NCBI GenBank assembly: GCA_021234535.1
Contig: CM037829.1
Span: forward strand, 33,665,976 to 33,729,975
Length of the DNA stretch: 64,000 nt
Reading direction: 5' to 3'
Origin: Stichopus chloronotus
Taxonomy: Eukaryota > Echinodermata > Holothuroidea > Aspidochirotida > Stichopodidae
Shown here: positions 26,901 through 37,182 of the stretch, one piece after another
Numbering within the stretch: position 1 is the stretch's first letter
Layout of the letters: each line of letters opens with the position of its first letter
Made by a program: the position numbers and the translations under genes
Notes under the pieces: generated by a model
What the model saw: the letters and a program-made list of their open reading frames with translations, nothing else
What the model was told of the DNA's origin: nothing
Databases searched by the model: none

Positions 26901-29900
26901 CAAAGATTACTGTCGTGACAGTTTGTGAATGAGTATACTTAGTGAAGGATGAAATTGAAACACCCACTACGGTTTTTTGGGGGGTCTTTTTTTAATTATT
27001 ATTTTCTACATGATTAATGCTATCGTGCTTTAAGTTATTTCACAATAACTTGTCTTCATTTTGTCTTCAAAGACTGCATGGAAACCCTCAACGAATAGCC
27101 CCCTTTCAATTCTCCTTTCTCTCAGTGACGTAACGCTTTGTACTGCATCTGCTACGCTTATAATATGTCGGTAAAACTGAAGGGAAGTAGCACTGTGTTC
27201 AGTAATTAGTTTCAACCCGTACACGAACTTTTAATTATTCTCGTGTGGCACATATGCCTGACCTTTGCATGGGAAAGACAAAAGCTAAAAAAGAAAAGAT
27301 AATTGAGCAAAAGGAAACCGCAAACAATGTTTGTGCTTTTGGAAAGGAAACTAATGAGCTGCCTTCATCTTGTTCGTCACGTTTTTCGTCATAACTATAA
27401 CAGTATCCTGTTTCCATGGCAATGAATACTTCAGACAAACTTTAAGTCGGCTTTGTTTGAATGAGGAGGGTACTTTGGTCGTTTCATGTGTATTATGTTC
27501 CTTTTAGGCGGCGGCCCCACCTCTTTTGTCCAAACACGAAGTGGCAGCGTAGCTGGGGTGGGAAGGGACACGGTCCTTGCGGCGGTAGGTAGTTCAATTA
27601 AGGTAGCGCAGGTAGTCTATATACAACTTTACCTATCATTTAAGTGATTATCGACTTCACTTGAGCCTCGCCCCCTGCGAAGGATTCACTCACTCCCCCC
27701 CCCCCACTTTCCCTCCCTTGACTATTGAGGTGTAAAAGATGCATAATTCTAAAATCAACTACATGATAGTAGAATTATTTGTACGAAATGCTATTCTATG
27801 AAATGTGAAATGTAGACTTCATGTTGATTTTGACCCACTCCAGAATATTGGCGTAGCCAAGTTCGAGACAGGCTGAAAGTTATTCACCATCATCCTCGTT
27901 TGAACGTACTTCTCACTTTGAAGGTCTCATTCTGTCCAGGTGCGGGAACATTTTTCGTCAAGTTCCTAAAATTTGGCAGGACTTATCATGATTGTCTGGT
28001 AGTCCGAGGAAGTCCAACGAATACCGCCTGCATTGCATTTTGCTTTCCCATACACCGAACAATAGGCTCTTTCTAGGAACTTGAAAATTGAGGATTTAGG
28101 TTTACCTCTCATAAAATAACAGAACAGACAGAATATGACTCCTGACCAAGAAAATAACTCTTCCATTATGTAAAATAGGAAGTTTATCACCACCACCCCC
28201 CCCCCCCCCCTCATAATGGTGATGCGGTTTTATGTACCTTCTCTCGTAAGAAACCACAAAAGCTCTTCCTCTTTCCAAACATGCATTTCTCAGTATACCA
28301 TGGTATAACCCCATTCAAGTGTGTATTTTCATAGGTACTGGTTGGCACGGTAAAGTAAAACACAAAGGCTTACCGATTGAAGTGCAGTGTAGCCTACATG
28401 ACGAAATTATGAGAACTAAGAACCACACGTTGCTATGGTGCATGAAACAACTCATACATGGCCATGACAAGACTGGGCAAGACCCAACACGGGCAGTGTT
28501 GAAAAAAGTAAGCCACTGGGTACTGTAAGTGGTATATGCCTAAACTGATACTACGGTGGCCACGAAAGGACGGTAGGCCGGGACTTCGGAAGGTATACAT
28601 AAGACAAAATATGTTGGAATATACTAAAAGCAGAATATGAAAATAACACTGAGTTCATACTATCAAACGTCCAATGCCCTATTCAAGGCACACTCAACGA
28701 CCTCACAAAGTCTAAGTTCAATATACTTGCTCGAATTCCAGAATTTCCATATCAATGGTTCCGAATTGTCAAACTCATTCAATATTGAAGTGTTAACTCG
28801 GCACACCGTAGTACGCCCTGGGATGATGTTTTCATAGTTTCATACTAGATGCTTAACAATTGCATTGTGCGTATATGTTAGATCAACGCATTTTGATCGG
28901 CGATAATAGCATTTAAAAGCTCGTTCACATGGTCCAGGCATACTGCTTGAAGTCACCGCCGGAGGTGGAATCCCATGCATGACACCCGCCTATCTCTCTC
29001 ATCATTATCCACAATTTCACGAGTTTTATCATTCCTTCCTCTCTGCGCATGTCGTTCTAGTCATGCCTTTCTATATCCTCATTACCCCGTCCTCCCCACA
29101 GTTCTCTGCCCCTCTCTCTCTCTCTTTTTGAACGGCATTCTTTTAAACCGAATGCTCGTCATTATGTTATCAGCTCCGTTCAACCATAAAATAGAGGGAT
29201 GATATACTAGCTGACAGAAACATGTTTTCAGAGAGTAAAGTAGCAGTATATTGATCAGATATTCGACAAGCCCACTCGAGCCCTTACCGTGGACATCGGA
29301 TCGGTGAAAACACGAAAATGCTACATCGTCACAATGAAGTCATTGCAGTTTTGGGGCGATCGCGTTAGAGCATATATTTGCTGCGCTTTAGGTCTGCTTT
29401 CGACAAACGCCAGGGTGGAAAGAGGGGGCGCCATTTATAAGATCGCTATCGAGCTCTGATAAGTCACATGACAGAGGATATAAAACACGAAAATAAGTTT
29501 TGCATCGTTTGCACGCAACTTGGTACTTAAATGTACAAAACTTCGGAATCGAAGGTACCCATCTCCCCTTTGACTCTCATTACAAATTTCAAAACTATTG
29601 ACCAGTGCTGGATTCCACTTCTTTGTCTCTCTTTGCAACCTAACCCAAACCGACCTGAAGGTGAAGCCTGGTATATGAACGTACTCTGAAAAAGCCAGTG
29701 TAATACAATGTAACATTTCCTTTTTAACTTCAAAACATCACAAAGGCCGAGGTATAAACATTAAACATAAACATGGCCGATAGGCACAATGCACTCATCA
29801 TGTACACCTGCATGCAGACAAAATACTGACAAAGATATTTGTCCAGGCTTCAGTTCCTTTCCTGAGATTCCACATGAACATAGTTGTCACAAGCATTACA

Positions 29901-29959
29901 CCTACTATTCTAAAAAAGGAACACATCAGTTCAAAGTCTTTCCTGACTATAAAAATAAC
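23976..29959. other. Gene-poor region with poly(G) runs
   Basis: No gene is recognised. Poly(G) or poly(C) runs lie at 24648-24660, 25827-25841 and 28196-28210. Two isolated frames have protein-like composition (minus 24287-24478 and plus 28335-28507) and are discussed separately. Confidence 0.45.
28335..28507 (+). other. Candidate orphan internal exon
   Basis: A 173-base open segment is bounded by a pyrimidine-rich acceptor (TATTTTCATAG) and a donor (AAA|GTAAGC). In the open frame it encodes about 57 residues including GLPIEVQCSLHDEI and LLWCMKQLIHGHDK, whose composition looks more like protein than its neighbours. I recognise no domain and found no partner exon on the same strand. It could be an exon of an unrecognised gene, a pseudo-exon, or chance. 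Confidence 0.2.
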
Positions 29960-31000
29960 ACTATTTTCAAGATTTTACCCCTGTTGACCTCGAATAACAT
30001 TTGACCTTGACGAACGACAAGATGGCTCCTACACTCAAGTGCGGTACACTTATATATCAAATGTGACCTTATAAGCGACCCTTGTCGAAATATCCATGTT
30101 AACAAAATGTGTATGCTACACCATTACACCGACTGTACATAACAAGTATCACATCAGTGCAAGAATCCTTTTTGAGATATCATTTTTACAAGATTTTCAC
30201 AATTTGACCTCTGATGACCTCAAATGATCTTTGAGGTCTTCCAACTACAATAGGGTTCTTAGTCGCATACTTACATCATTTGAGATCTGCCGAGTAACTC
30301 TTCTAGAGACATGCATGTTTGCACTTCATTCGACCTCTGTTGACCCCAAAATGACGTCTGAATTCCTCCAAAACAATAGGATATTTTTCCTTATTGTGAT
30401 ACACCTTCTTAGTTTGAAATGACTACAAGTTTTTCGCTTGAGGTACCGTGTTTACAAGGTTTGTTTCTATTTATCCCGTTTACTTTAAATGACCTTTGAC
30501 CTCTGCAACAAACAATAGGGTAAACCTATATATCACGTATGAAATCTGTCGAAGCTTTTCTTCTGGAAATATCGTGATCACATGGTTTTTTAACCCCTGC
30601 TGATCTCATATGACCTTTCAACTTTATAAAAAAACAAAAGCATTCTTGAACTTAATGTGATACACCCATATATTAAATATGATATCTGTTCCAATTTCTT
30701 TCTCGAGATATCTTGTTTTCAAAGTTTCCACAAAGTTGATTCCTGTTGACCACACATGACCCTCGACGTTCCCCAAAACATTAGATGTCTTGTACTTAAT
30801 TTGATACATCTACATACTGAATATGAGATCTTTCCGAGCTTACCCTCTTGACATTAAATGTTTCCAAGTTTTTCACAACCGTTTCTAACCCCTGCTGACC
30901 TCAAATGACCTTTGACCTCTGCAAAAAAGAAATAATACGTTTCTTTTACTTCAGTTATGTGGTGCACCTGAGTATAAAATGATGCGCAAGGTTCCTTTCT
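29960..31000. repeat. Degenerate tandem repeat, roughly 140-bp unit, block 1
   Basis: About seven diverged copies share three landmarks in order: AAATATGAGATCTG..., GAGATATCRTGTTTACAAG, and TTGACCYCTGTTGACC...AAATGACCTTTGACCTC followed by an A-rich segment. The TGACC cores lie near 29985, 30215, 30340, 30490, 30610, 30755 and 30906, so spacing is roughly 110-230 with many indels. The same family returns at 63290-64000. It has no coding potential. Confidence 0.8.
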
Positions 31001-31034
31001 TGAGATAACATGCTTTTAGTACTTTTTTGTAAGA

Positions 31035-31234
31035 TTAGTCTTTATGTTATCGATAGAAAGGACGTCATTTGCGATATTCCCACGCATATATCATGGTCTT
31101 CGGCTAACGTTTACCGGTGTACACGAAATCAATTGCAAATAGCGCTGTGCATTGACTGTGTATGGTTACTAGACATTATATTATCGACTGGAAGGACGTC
31201 ATTTGCTATATTTCGACGTTTATACGATCTTTGT
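31035..31234. repeat. Diverged direct repeat pair, 143 bp apart
   Basis: A segment of about 57 bases containing GGACGTCATTTGC occurs at about 31035-31096 and again at about 31177-31234. The copies share TATCGAY.GRAAGGACGTCATTTGC followed by a similar ATATTYC.ACG tail. The 143-base offset is close to the repeat unit immediately to the left, so this may be a divergent end of that array. Confidence 0.65.
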
Positions 31235-31845
31235 TTTTAAGGTCTTGGCAGTTTTATCAGACCCAGAGAAATCTGAGTAACAGTACACTGAGCCTTCAAT
31301 CTGCACTGGAGGTGCACTGGTGGTTTCAGGGAACGAATATTGCCATACATCAACGCGAGGGGCAGTCGTACTTATCACTGGGACTGTGCCTCCAGCCTGC
31401 GTCGCAATGGCATGTGCAAGGGGCATTGCATTTCTACTGTTGCATCCCAAATTCTCCCTTCCTAAACTCAAAATAAGTTATTTTACTGTAAATACTTTTT
31501 TAATAAGTTATTTCACTTCTTATTCCCTCTTTTCCAGTTTTGCTATTTTCATATTGACATTATTGATTATTGTAAATTTTATCGTTTGAATGGATGAGTG
31601 AAACAATTTATTTCCATCAAAGTGTCAATGATATATACATTACGTACAAATCCAACAAGAAGTAAATGCCAGAAAAGGAGAAAACAGAAGTACCATACTT
31701 ATAAATTGTTTCCCCTATAACAGAAAAAAGAGAAAATAAAGAAAGAAATGAAAACAACGCTAACATTACACCAGGCAATTGCGTAATACCGTAATAGTTA
31801 GTAATGGTAACAATACTCCGGAATAGGCTTATGAATCGAACTTAG

Positions 31846-32258
31846 TCATACTAACATAATAAAACAGTAATTTAAGTAGACAATAATTGTTGTTTGTATA
31901 CTTTTAAAACTATTCGAAGCCTTGCAATTTTTCAGTTTATCATCAAGTGAGTTCCAAAGTTTGTCTCCTGCAGTTGATATACAAAGTTGTCTTTTTCTAG
32001 TTCTTACATAATTTTGTTTAAACTTATCTTTCCGTTTAGTGTCATATCTGACATTAACTGCTAGAGCAAAATTATATTGAAGGTGCGCTGGTAGTAAATT
32101 ATGGTAAGCCTTAATCATAAAAATACCTGTCCTGAAATTTGTAAGTTGTTGAAGGTTAAGAATTTTAAGACCTTTGAAAAGTTGAGCAGAGTGGGTTAAG
32201 TAATTAGCATTACACAGTCGTATTGCCTTCTCTGGTAACAAGAAAATAGGAGCTGTAG
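31846..32258 (-). mobile_element. Non-LTR retrotransposon relic, C-terminal ORF2 fragment
   Basis: The minus-strand frame encodes the C-terminal tail typical of Jockey/I/CR1-like LINE ORF2 proteins. APIFLLPEKAIRL is followed by NYLTHSAQLFKGLKILNL, then a MIKAYHNLLP segment, paired basic residues, and a W-N-x-L motif (KLWNSLDDKL) before SNSFKS. It continues the reverse-transcriptase fragment at 32735-33060, from which it is separated by inserted DNA. There is no intact protein: the N-terminal endonuclease and most of the polymerase are missing, so the copy is dead. Confidence 0.8.
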
Positions 32259-32734
32259 TAGAGATTTATTTCCCAGACTTGTTCAGAGTTTCAGTACTTC
32301 GGTGCCGCTTCTGGGGGTGAATCTAGCTTAAGTGCCGTCTTGGACAACGTAGGTGCCGTCTTGGACCAACGGAGTGCAGCATGCAGTTTACCTACATGCA
32401 TGTAGTGGCAAATATGCCCTTGATTTGGTGACCCAGGCCCACATTAATGGTCAAGATATTGCCAATGTTTCCACAAGTGTCATTCTGGTACTATTGCATC
32501 CACAGGGCAAACATTGTACCTGTATATTACTTAGAATTACAAACAAGTAACTTGCCCGAAATAGGGAAAGTGGGAATTTGCACTCTACATTGCTTCTATG
32601 TACAAAAAATATTGGGTGCCACAGTATGCACTCGGAAACTGTGCCGCAAGCGGCATTTACTCTGTCCTTCCAGGTGCCGCCAAAATAATTTTAGGTGCCG
32701 CATGCGGCTTTAGGTACCGCGTTAAGACATGTCT
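32259..32734. other. Insertion inside the LINE relic
   Basis: About 475 bases split the LINE frame between EVWGN on one side and APIFLL on the other. The insert has several GTGCCG or GGTACCG words near both edges (32300-32360 and 32680-32720) and no frame related to reverse transcriptase. I see no clear terminal inverted repeats or target duplication, so its type is unknown, and the edges are accurate to only about 15 bases. Confidence 0.6.
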
Positions 32735-33060
32735 GTTTCCCCATACTTCAATACAATAGTTAAGATACAGGAGGAAGATGGCCCCGTATAGTGCCTTAGT
32801 ATGTAATACATGGCTGGCCTTACGTATTATTGCAATAATCTTGGATAGTTTTTTTCGATGAATTAACAACGTGCTCTTTCCAGTTCAAATGACAATTATA
32901 GTAGCCTACACCTAAACATTTGTAACATACACTCTTTCAATAGTTATGCCATCTATGGTAATATTGAAGTTGGCAGGCACACGACGATTGTCAAAAAGCA
33001 TATACAGTAGTAGCATACTGCAGTTGGTTTGGTGACATAGAGAGAAAGCTTGTTTAATGC
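32735..33060 (-). mobile_element. Non-LTR retrotransposon relic, reverse-transcriptase fragment
   Basis: The minus strand encodes, with stops and frameshifts, the late part of a LINE polymerase: a FNITIDGITIERV segment, then a LGV.Y..CHLNWKEHV segment, then KLSKIIAIIRKASHVL and YLNYCIEVWGN. This order is the usual one between the reverse-transcriptase core and the thumb in Jockey/I-like elements. At least one stop (after YVTNV) and one frameshift break it. It is the upstream half of the same copy as 31846-32258. Confidence 0.78.
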
Positions 33061-34071
33061 TGGAAATAAACTGCTGTCATTGTCACTGTCAAAATAACCC
33101 TCCTATCCACCCTAGTTAACCCTAGAATAATTACAGGCCCTACTGCAGTGCAGTGTAACAACGGCAAGCAGATTACGTAACGAGAGAGAAACGTAGAACC
33201 CTCTCTGGCACTCTGCATGGTCATGAGGTAGCATACCCTATATAGAAGTTGGAGATCCCTCCGCATTTTGTTCGCCTGTGTCAGTGAAAGTCCCTATTAG
33301 GGACATTTGGGCAACTTTTTTGGTATTTTATCCTTTAAGATGGGTCCTTTTGTGGATTGAATATTGAAGTAGGCGAGTTAAAGTATACATGTTGTGAAAA
33401 TGGAGGAAATTGAAACAATTATAGAAAAGTTATGGAATCTTAGGTGGCGGAGCATCATCGTTGGAGGCGATGTGTGATTTGGTCCCAGTGACAAGGTGTG
33501 CTAACGTCGACGGCCTCTAGCAGAAAATCCAACCAGCTAAGGTACGGAAAATTGGAAAAACCATGAATGGTCAATGTGTCAGCTTTGTAACGAGTGGTAG
33601 CTTATATCTGTTGAAAACTTCTACAAGGCTTTAGAGACCACGTTACTTTTGCGATTTAGTGTGTAAGTCAATGGGAAAATTAATAGGGGTATGCTACCAT
33701 GACACTTCATTTGCGCAATTCTCACATGATCGACTCGGCGCTTCGGGTATCATCGGAATATGATCAGCGTAAACAAATCATACCCGTAAATAGCTAGCTA
33801 GCTGCGTGCAGTTGACACCGTACCGGATACCGAATATAACCCACTGCAAGTACCAAGACTCTGAGTATTACAACCTAAAAAAGCCGTCGAAGTATTTTTC
33901 AACTTCCATAGGCCATACATCCATTGCCTAAACTTCGAGGTATGTCCAGTTACACTAGAGATGTCGTTATCTAGACCTATATTAAAAATTCAAAACATGA
34001 TGAGAGCGTTTCGAAGGGTTTGTGACGTAGACTAGGCCTTGGTTAGACAGTGATGATAGGCCTGTTAGTTA
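33061..34071. other. No feature recognised
   Basis: About 1 kb with no convincing frame, repeat or RNA signature. The more 5' part of the LINE copy could lie here in unrecognisable form. Confidence 0.4.
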
Positions 34072-34860
34072 GTGGTACTCACAGTACAGGGCACAATTGC
34101 AGAATACTCCGCCAGAATGGAGCTCTCCTTCTTAACGCGCTACGGGGCTACGCAGTCAAACACTTGCAGAATACCCCGCAAGCCGGAGCGAAGCTTTCTT
34201 TATTACGGGGCTACACTATTACTCCACTCACTTGCAAAGACTATAGGCTATCATCGCAGTCATAGACGTCATAGATAGAAATGGACAACAATGAGTCGTT
34301 CTCAAATTAAAAAAAGCCTTTTAAAACTATGTCTTGATTTCGACTGCATATCCCCCTATCCATTAATAATTGTATTTCGAAATTCCGACTGCGTATCCCC
34401 GTAGCCTCTTAAAACTGTGTCCTGAATCAGACTGCATATCCCCGTAGTCTTTAAAAGGACACTGGCCTATTTTGGTTTCATTTTGGACTTAGAATTATTT
34501 GAAAACGAGTCATCTTAATTTATTGTTATTCACGTCTTACTGCGTAGCCCCTTAAAACTATATCCTGAATCAGACTGCGTATCCCCGTAGCCTTCAAAAG
34601 GACACTTAATTGCCTGTTTTGGTTTCTTTTTCATTGAAGGCAATACTAAACCGAAAGCAAATTTCCATTGAATTTCCTACAGGACTTAGTATTTTTTTTT
34701 TTTCGATCAAGCTTATCCTCTCTAATACTTAAACGTATCTCCTTTTATAAAACCAAAAATGGTTATGTGCAATACGCAGAGCGCCACTTCGTAGCCTGCT
34801 GTTTTTCACGGCTTAGCTTCGATATGCGGGGTATTCTGCAATTACTCCCAGTACAGCCTA
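34072..34860. repeat. Composite element with direct and inverted repeats
   Basis: Two direct copies (period 67) start TTGCAGAATAC.CCGC and end near TACGGGGCTAC (34097 and 34164). An inverted copy lies at about 34755-34842 (TGCGGGGTATTCTGCAATTA). Between them are three direct copies of a segment with CTTAAAACTRTGTCCTGAAT and CTGCRTATCCCCGTAG (near 34317, 34405 and 34551), the last two about 145 apart. The outer edges are roughly inverted (CAGTACAGGGCAC...AATTGCAG versus CTGCAATTACTCCCAGTACAG). It is probably a non-autonomous foldback-like or MITE-like repeat; superfamily unknown. Confidence 0.55.
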
Positions 34861-35078
34861 TCATATCGGAAAGTGTGCCATGGACTAAAGTACAGGGCAT
34901 AAGTGACAACTAACTTACATTAACACATGGATTTTAACAACATATTCTCACAAATTAGACATAAAATTATCCATCAGACAAATGATTCATCACAGACCTA
35001 AGAGTAAGACAGAGTACAGTCAGGCTAATCCAGTTTCCCAATCCCATATTACCTAGCCTAACTTGAAAGATATTCTTA

Positions 35079-35086
35079 CTTCCAAG
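35079..35086. repeat. Left target-site duplication of hAT-like element
   Basis: CTTCCAAG directly precedes the element and matches CGTCCAAG after its right end at seven of eight positions. Eight bases is the hallmark duplication length of hAT transposons. Confidence 0.7.
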
Positions 35087-37174
35087 TAGTGTTGAGCGGA
35101 TAACAGTGATATAGGAAATTACCGATAACTGATAAGTCAAAGTCAATACCGGCCCGATACCGATAACAAAGAAAAACATAACGAATCTTTTGTAAACAGT
35201 ATTACCATTACAATAATATAAGTTGAACACTACCTTGGAACCATCAACAACTGTGCGTTTACATTTGTTTGTCTCACAAGAATGTTTTGCTTGTTTTCGT
35301 TAGAAAGTGAACTGATCAAAAGTATTTTCTTCAAGAAATATACCTAGCACACGAACTTGTCTTTATTTGTCTCTCTTGCAATACCCTGCTGTATGTAACC
35401 CATTTAACTCGTAACGAGCTCCGTATGTAGGCCAAACTTTGTAGCCTATCACATCGGCACTTCCCCTTACAGCACCGTAGCGTGCAGTGGGCTGCTGAAG
35501 TGATACAATCTGCCAATGAGAAAGTATAGACTATTCAAACCTCCTTCCCTGCCAGCAAACATAAACAATTAATGATGGTATGGTCCGAAATTGCCCAGCA
35601 TGTACCTTGTTAGTTCTTCCAATCTTCTAATCAACTGGTGGGCCGTGATTGGCTGGGCTTTTACTAAACTGCTAACTTGTGCGTGATATGCCCGGTAAAG
35701 TACGCAGCTTTCTTGTACACAACGTAAAGCACGTGGCTTGGAATTTTCCGCAACCCACTTAACACCAGGTATATCGACGTACAGTAGCTTACGAAGTGGC
35801 CGCAGTAGTTTAAGTGAGTTATATTACCCAAACCACATGAACTTGTGAGGGAAATTTAATGTGGCGTACAACGTGAGCAAAAATCTTTATTTTGTACATA
35901 CCATGCTTGTTTCGAAGTTTCGTTCACAGAATGACTAGAGATCATACATGGTTTCCTAAATAATTATGTCAGCTGAAAATGACTGGCAAATAAATCCATT
36001 CAAATTTGTATCCCAGATACCCCATCCACCTTCAATCTTCCCCCAAAATTGAAGTAAATTACTATTCCTGTAAATGTATGTACTTATTTTTTACTCATTA
36101 TCAATATTTTTCAAGTTATACATGTGAAAAAAAAAAACAACGTTGGCAAATGTTTCCAGAAGAGCCTACGTATACCTCCTTCACAACATTTGGTGTCAAA
36201 TAAAATGCATAAGCTTAGGCCTGCCTTAGGCCTGCATACGCAAATTATCTGCAGAATGATAACTAGCGGACATATCGAAATTTACACAAATACCAAAATG
36301 AACGCATATCTCTGTATCCAAAACCCTTCACGAAACCAATAGTCTACTTTGTCAAACCTTTAGTCTAAACATTTTAAAGTGACTGGGATCAGTGACCAAA
36401 AAAAGAAAAAAGAGAAAAAAATCAATGTTCCTTGAAAAACTCAGAAGCCTGCAACCTACAAAATGTCGGTTGTTCCCTTTGATACGGAAACTGAATTCCT
36501 AAGGTGGTTAGGCTGTTCGATATACACCCACTTCATTAGGATATCATTACTTAAAAATTTTCGGAAGACTGCGCACAATCTTACGTGATTCTTTTCCTGA
36601 GACTTTTAGGGACATTTCAACTTCAAAAATGTATGTAATACAGTTTACTGTACATGACATGTGCAACATTTCATAGAACTTTTTGATTTTGAAGCAGTAT
36701 CGATGATTTTTTTCTGATCGAACTATCGTGTTTTCACTCGATACAATAACATTTTTCAACTTCAAGAGTTCAAAGATAGCATGGATTTCAAATAATTCGG
36801 ACACTTCTAAAAACGCTAAAATCGCTGAGTTTCCAGGGTTTTGTACCCTGGACCCTACCGGGGGTCGTCCATGGACTCCACAAGGGGCCCATTGACCCCC
36901 ACGCTGGAAAAACAATTGTTTCGCTATCAAATGACGCCTACGGCGCCATGTTAGATCTGGTGGGAAATCCGACAATATTGTAATTAGCCTCCCGGGAAAT
37001 TTACACTTTTTCCAGCCGTGTCTGTAAAGTTTTCACATTCTTCTGCGTGGAGGAATGACAAAGGCTTGTTCGGTTGCCCTTATCTGAGATAGCGGTCATT
37101 TTTGCCGATATCTCACCGATAACGCCATTATCGGCCGATACCGATACTACTAACCGATAATCAGCTCAACACTA
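35087..37174. mobile_element. hAT-like non-autonomous DNA transposon
   Basis: The element starts TAGTGTTGAGC and ends GCTCAACACTA, a perfect 11-bp terminal inverted repeat of hAT type. Near-identical 8-bp duplications flank it (35079-35086 and 37175-37182). Both subterminal regions carry repeated CCGATA or CGATAAC words (about 35120-35170 and 37085-37160), the usual arrangement for transposase binding sites. The 2.1-kb interior has no frame resembling a hAT transposase with its BED finger or C-terminal dimerisation region; the longest frame (minus, 36547-36975) has no such motif. It therefore looks non-mobile unless served in trans. It lies about 2.5 kb upstream of the first LITAF coding exon. 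Confidence 0.82.
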
Positions 37175-37182
37175 CGTCCAAG
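37175..37182. repeat. Right target-site duplication of hAT-like element
   Basis: CGTCCAAG matches the left copy except at its second base. Confidence 0.7.

Noticed and set aside
29960..31000. Possible CRISPR array from regularly recurring motifs
   Set aside because: Units are about 140 bp, diverged, tandem rather than repeat-spacer, and the genome is clearly eukaryotic.
36547..36975. 142-codon minus-strand frame inside the hAT-like element
   Set aside because: It has no hAT transposase motif, and its first part translates a common repeat-like CCCTGGACCC segment. Treated as transposon interior, not a gene.
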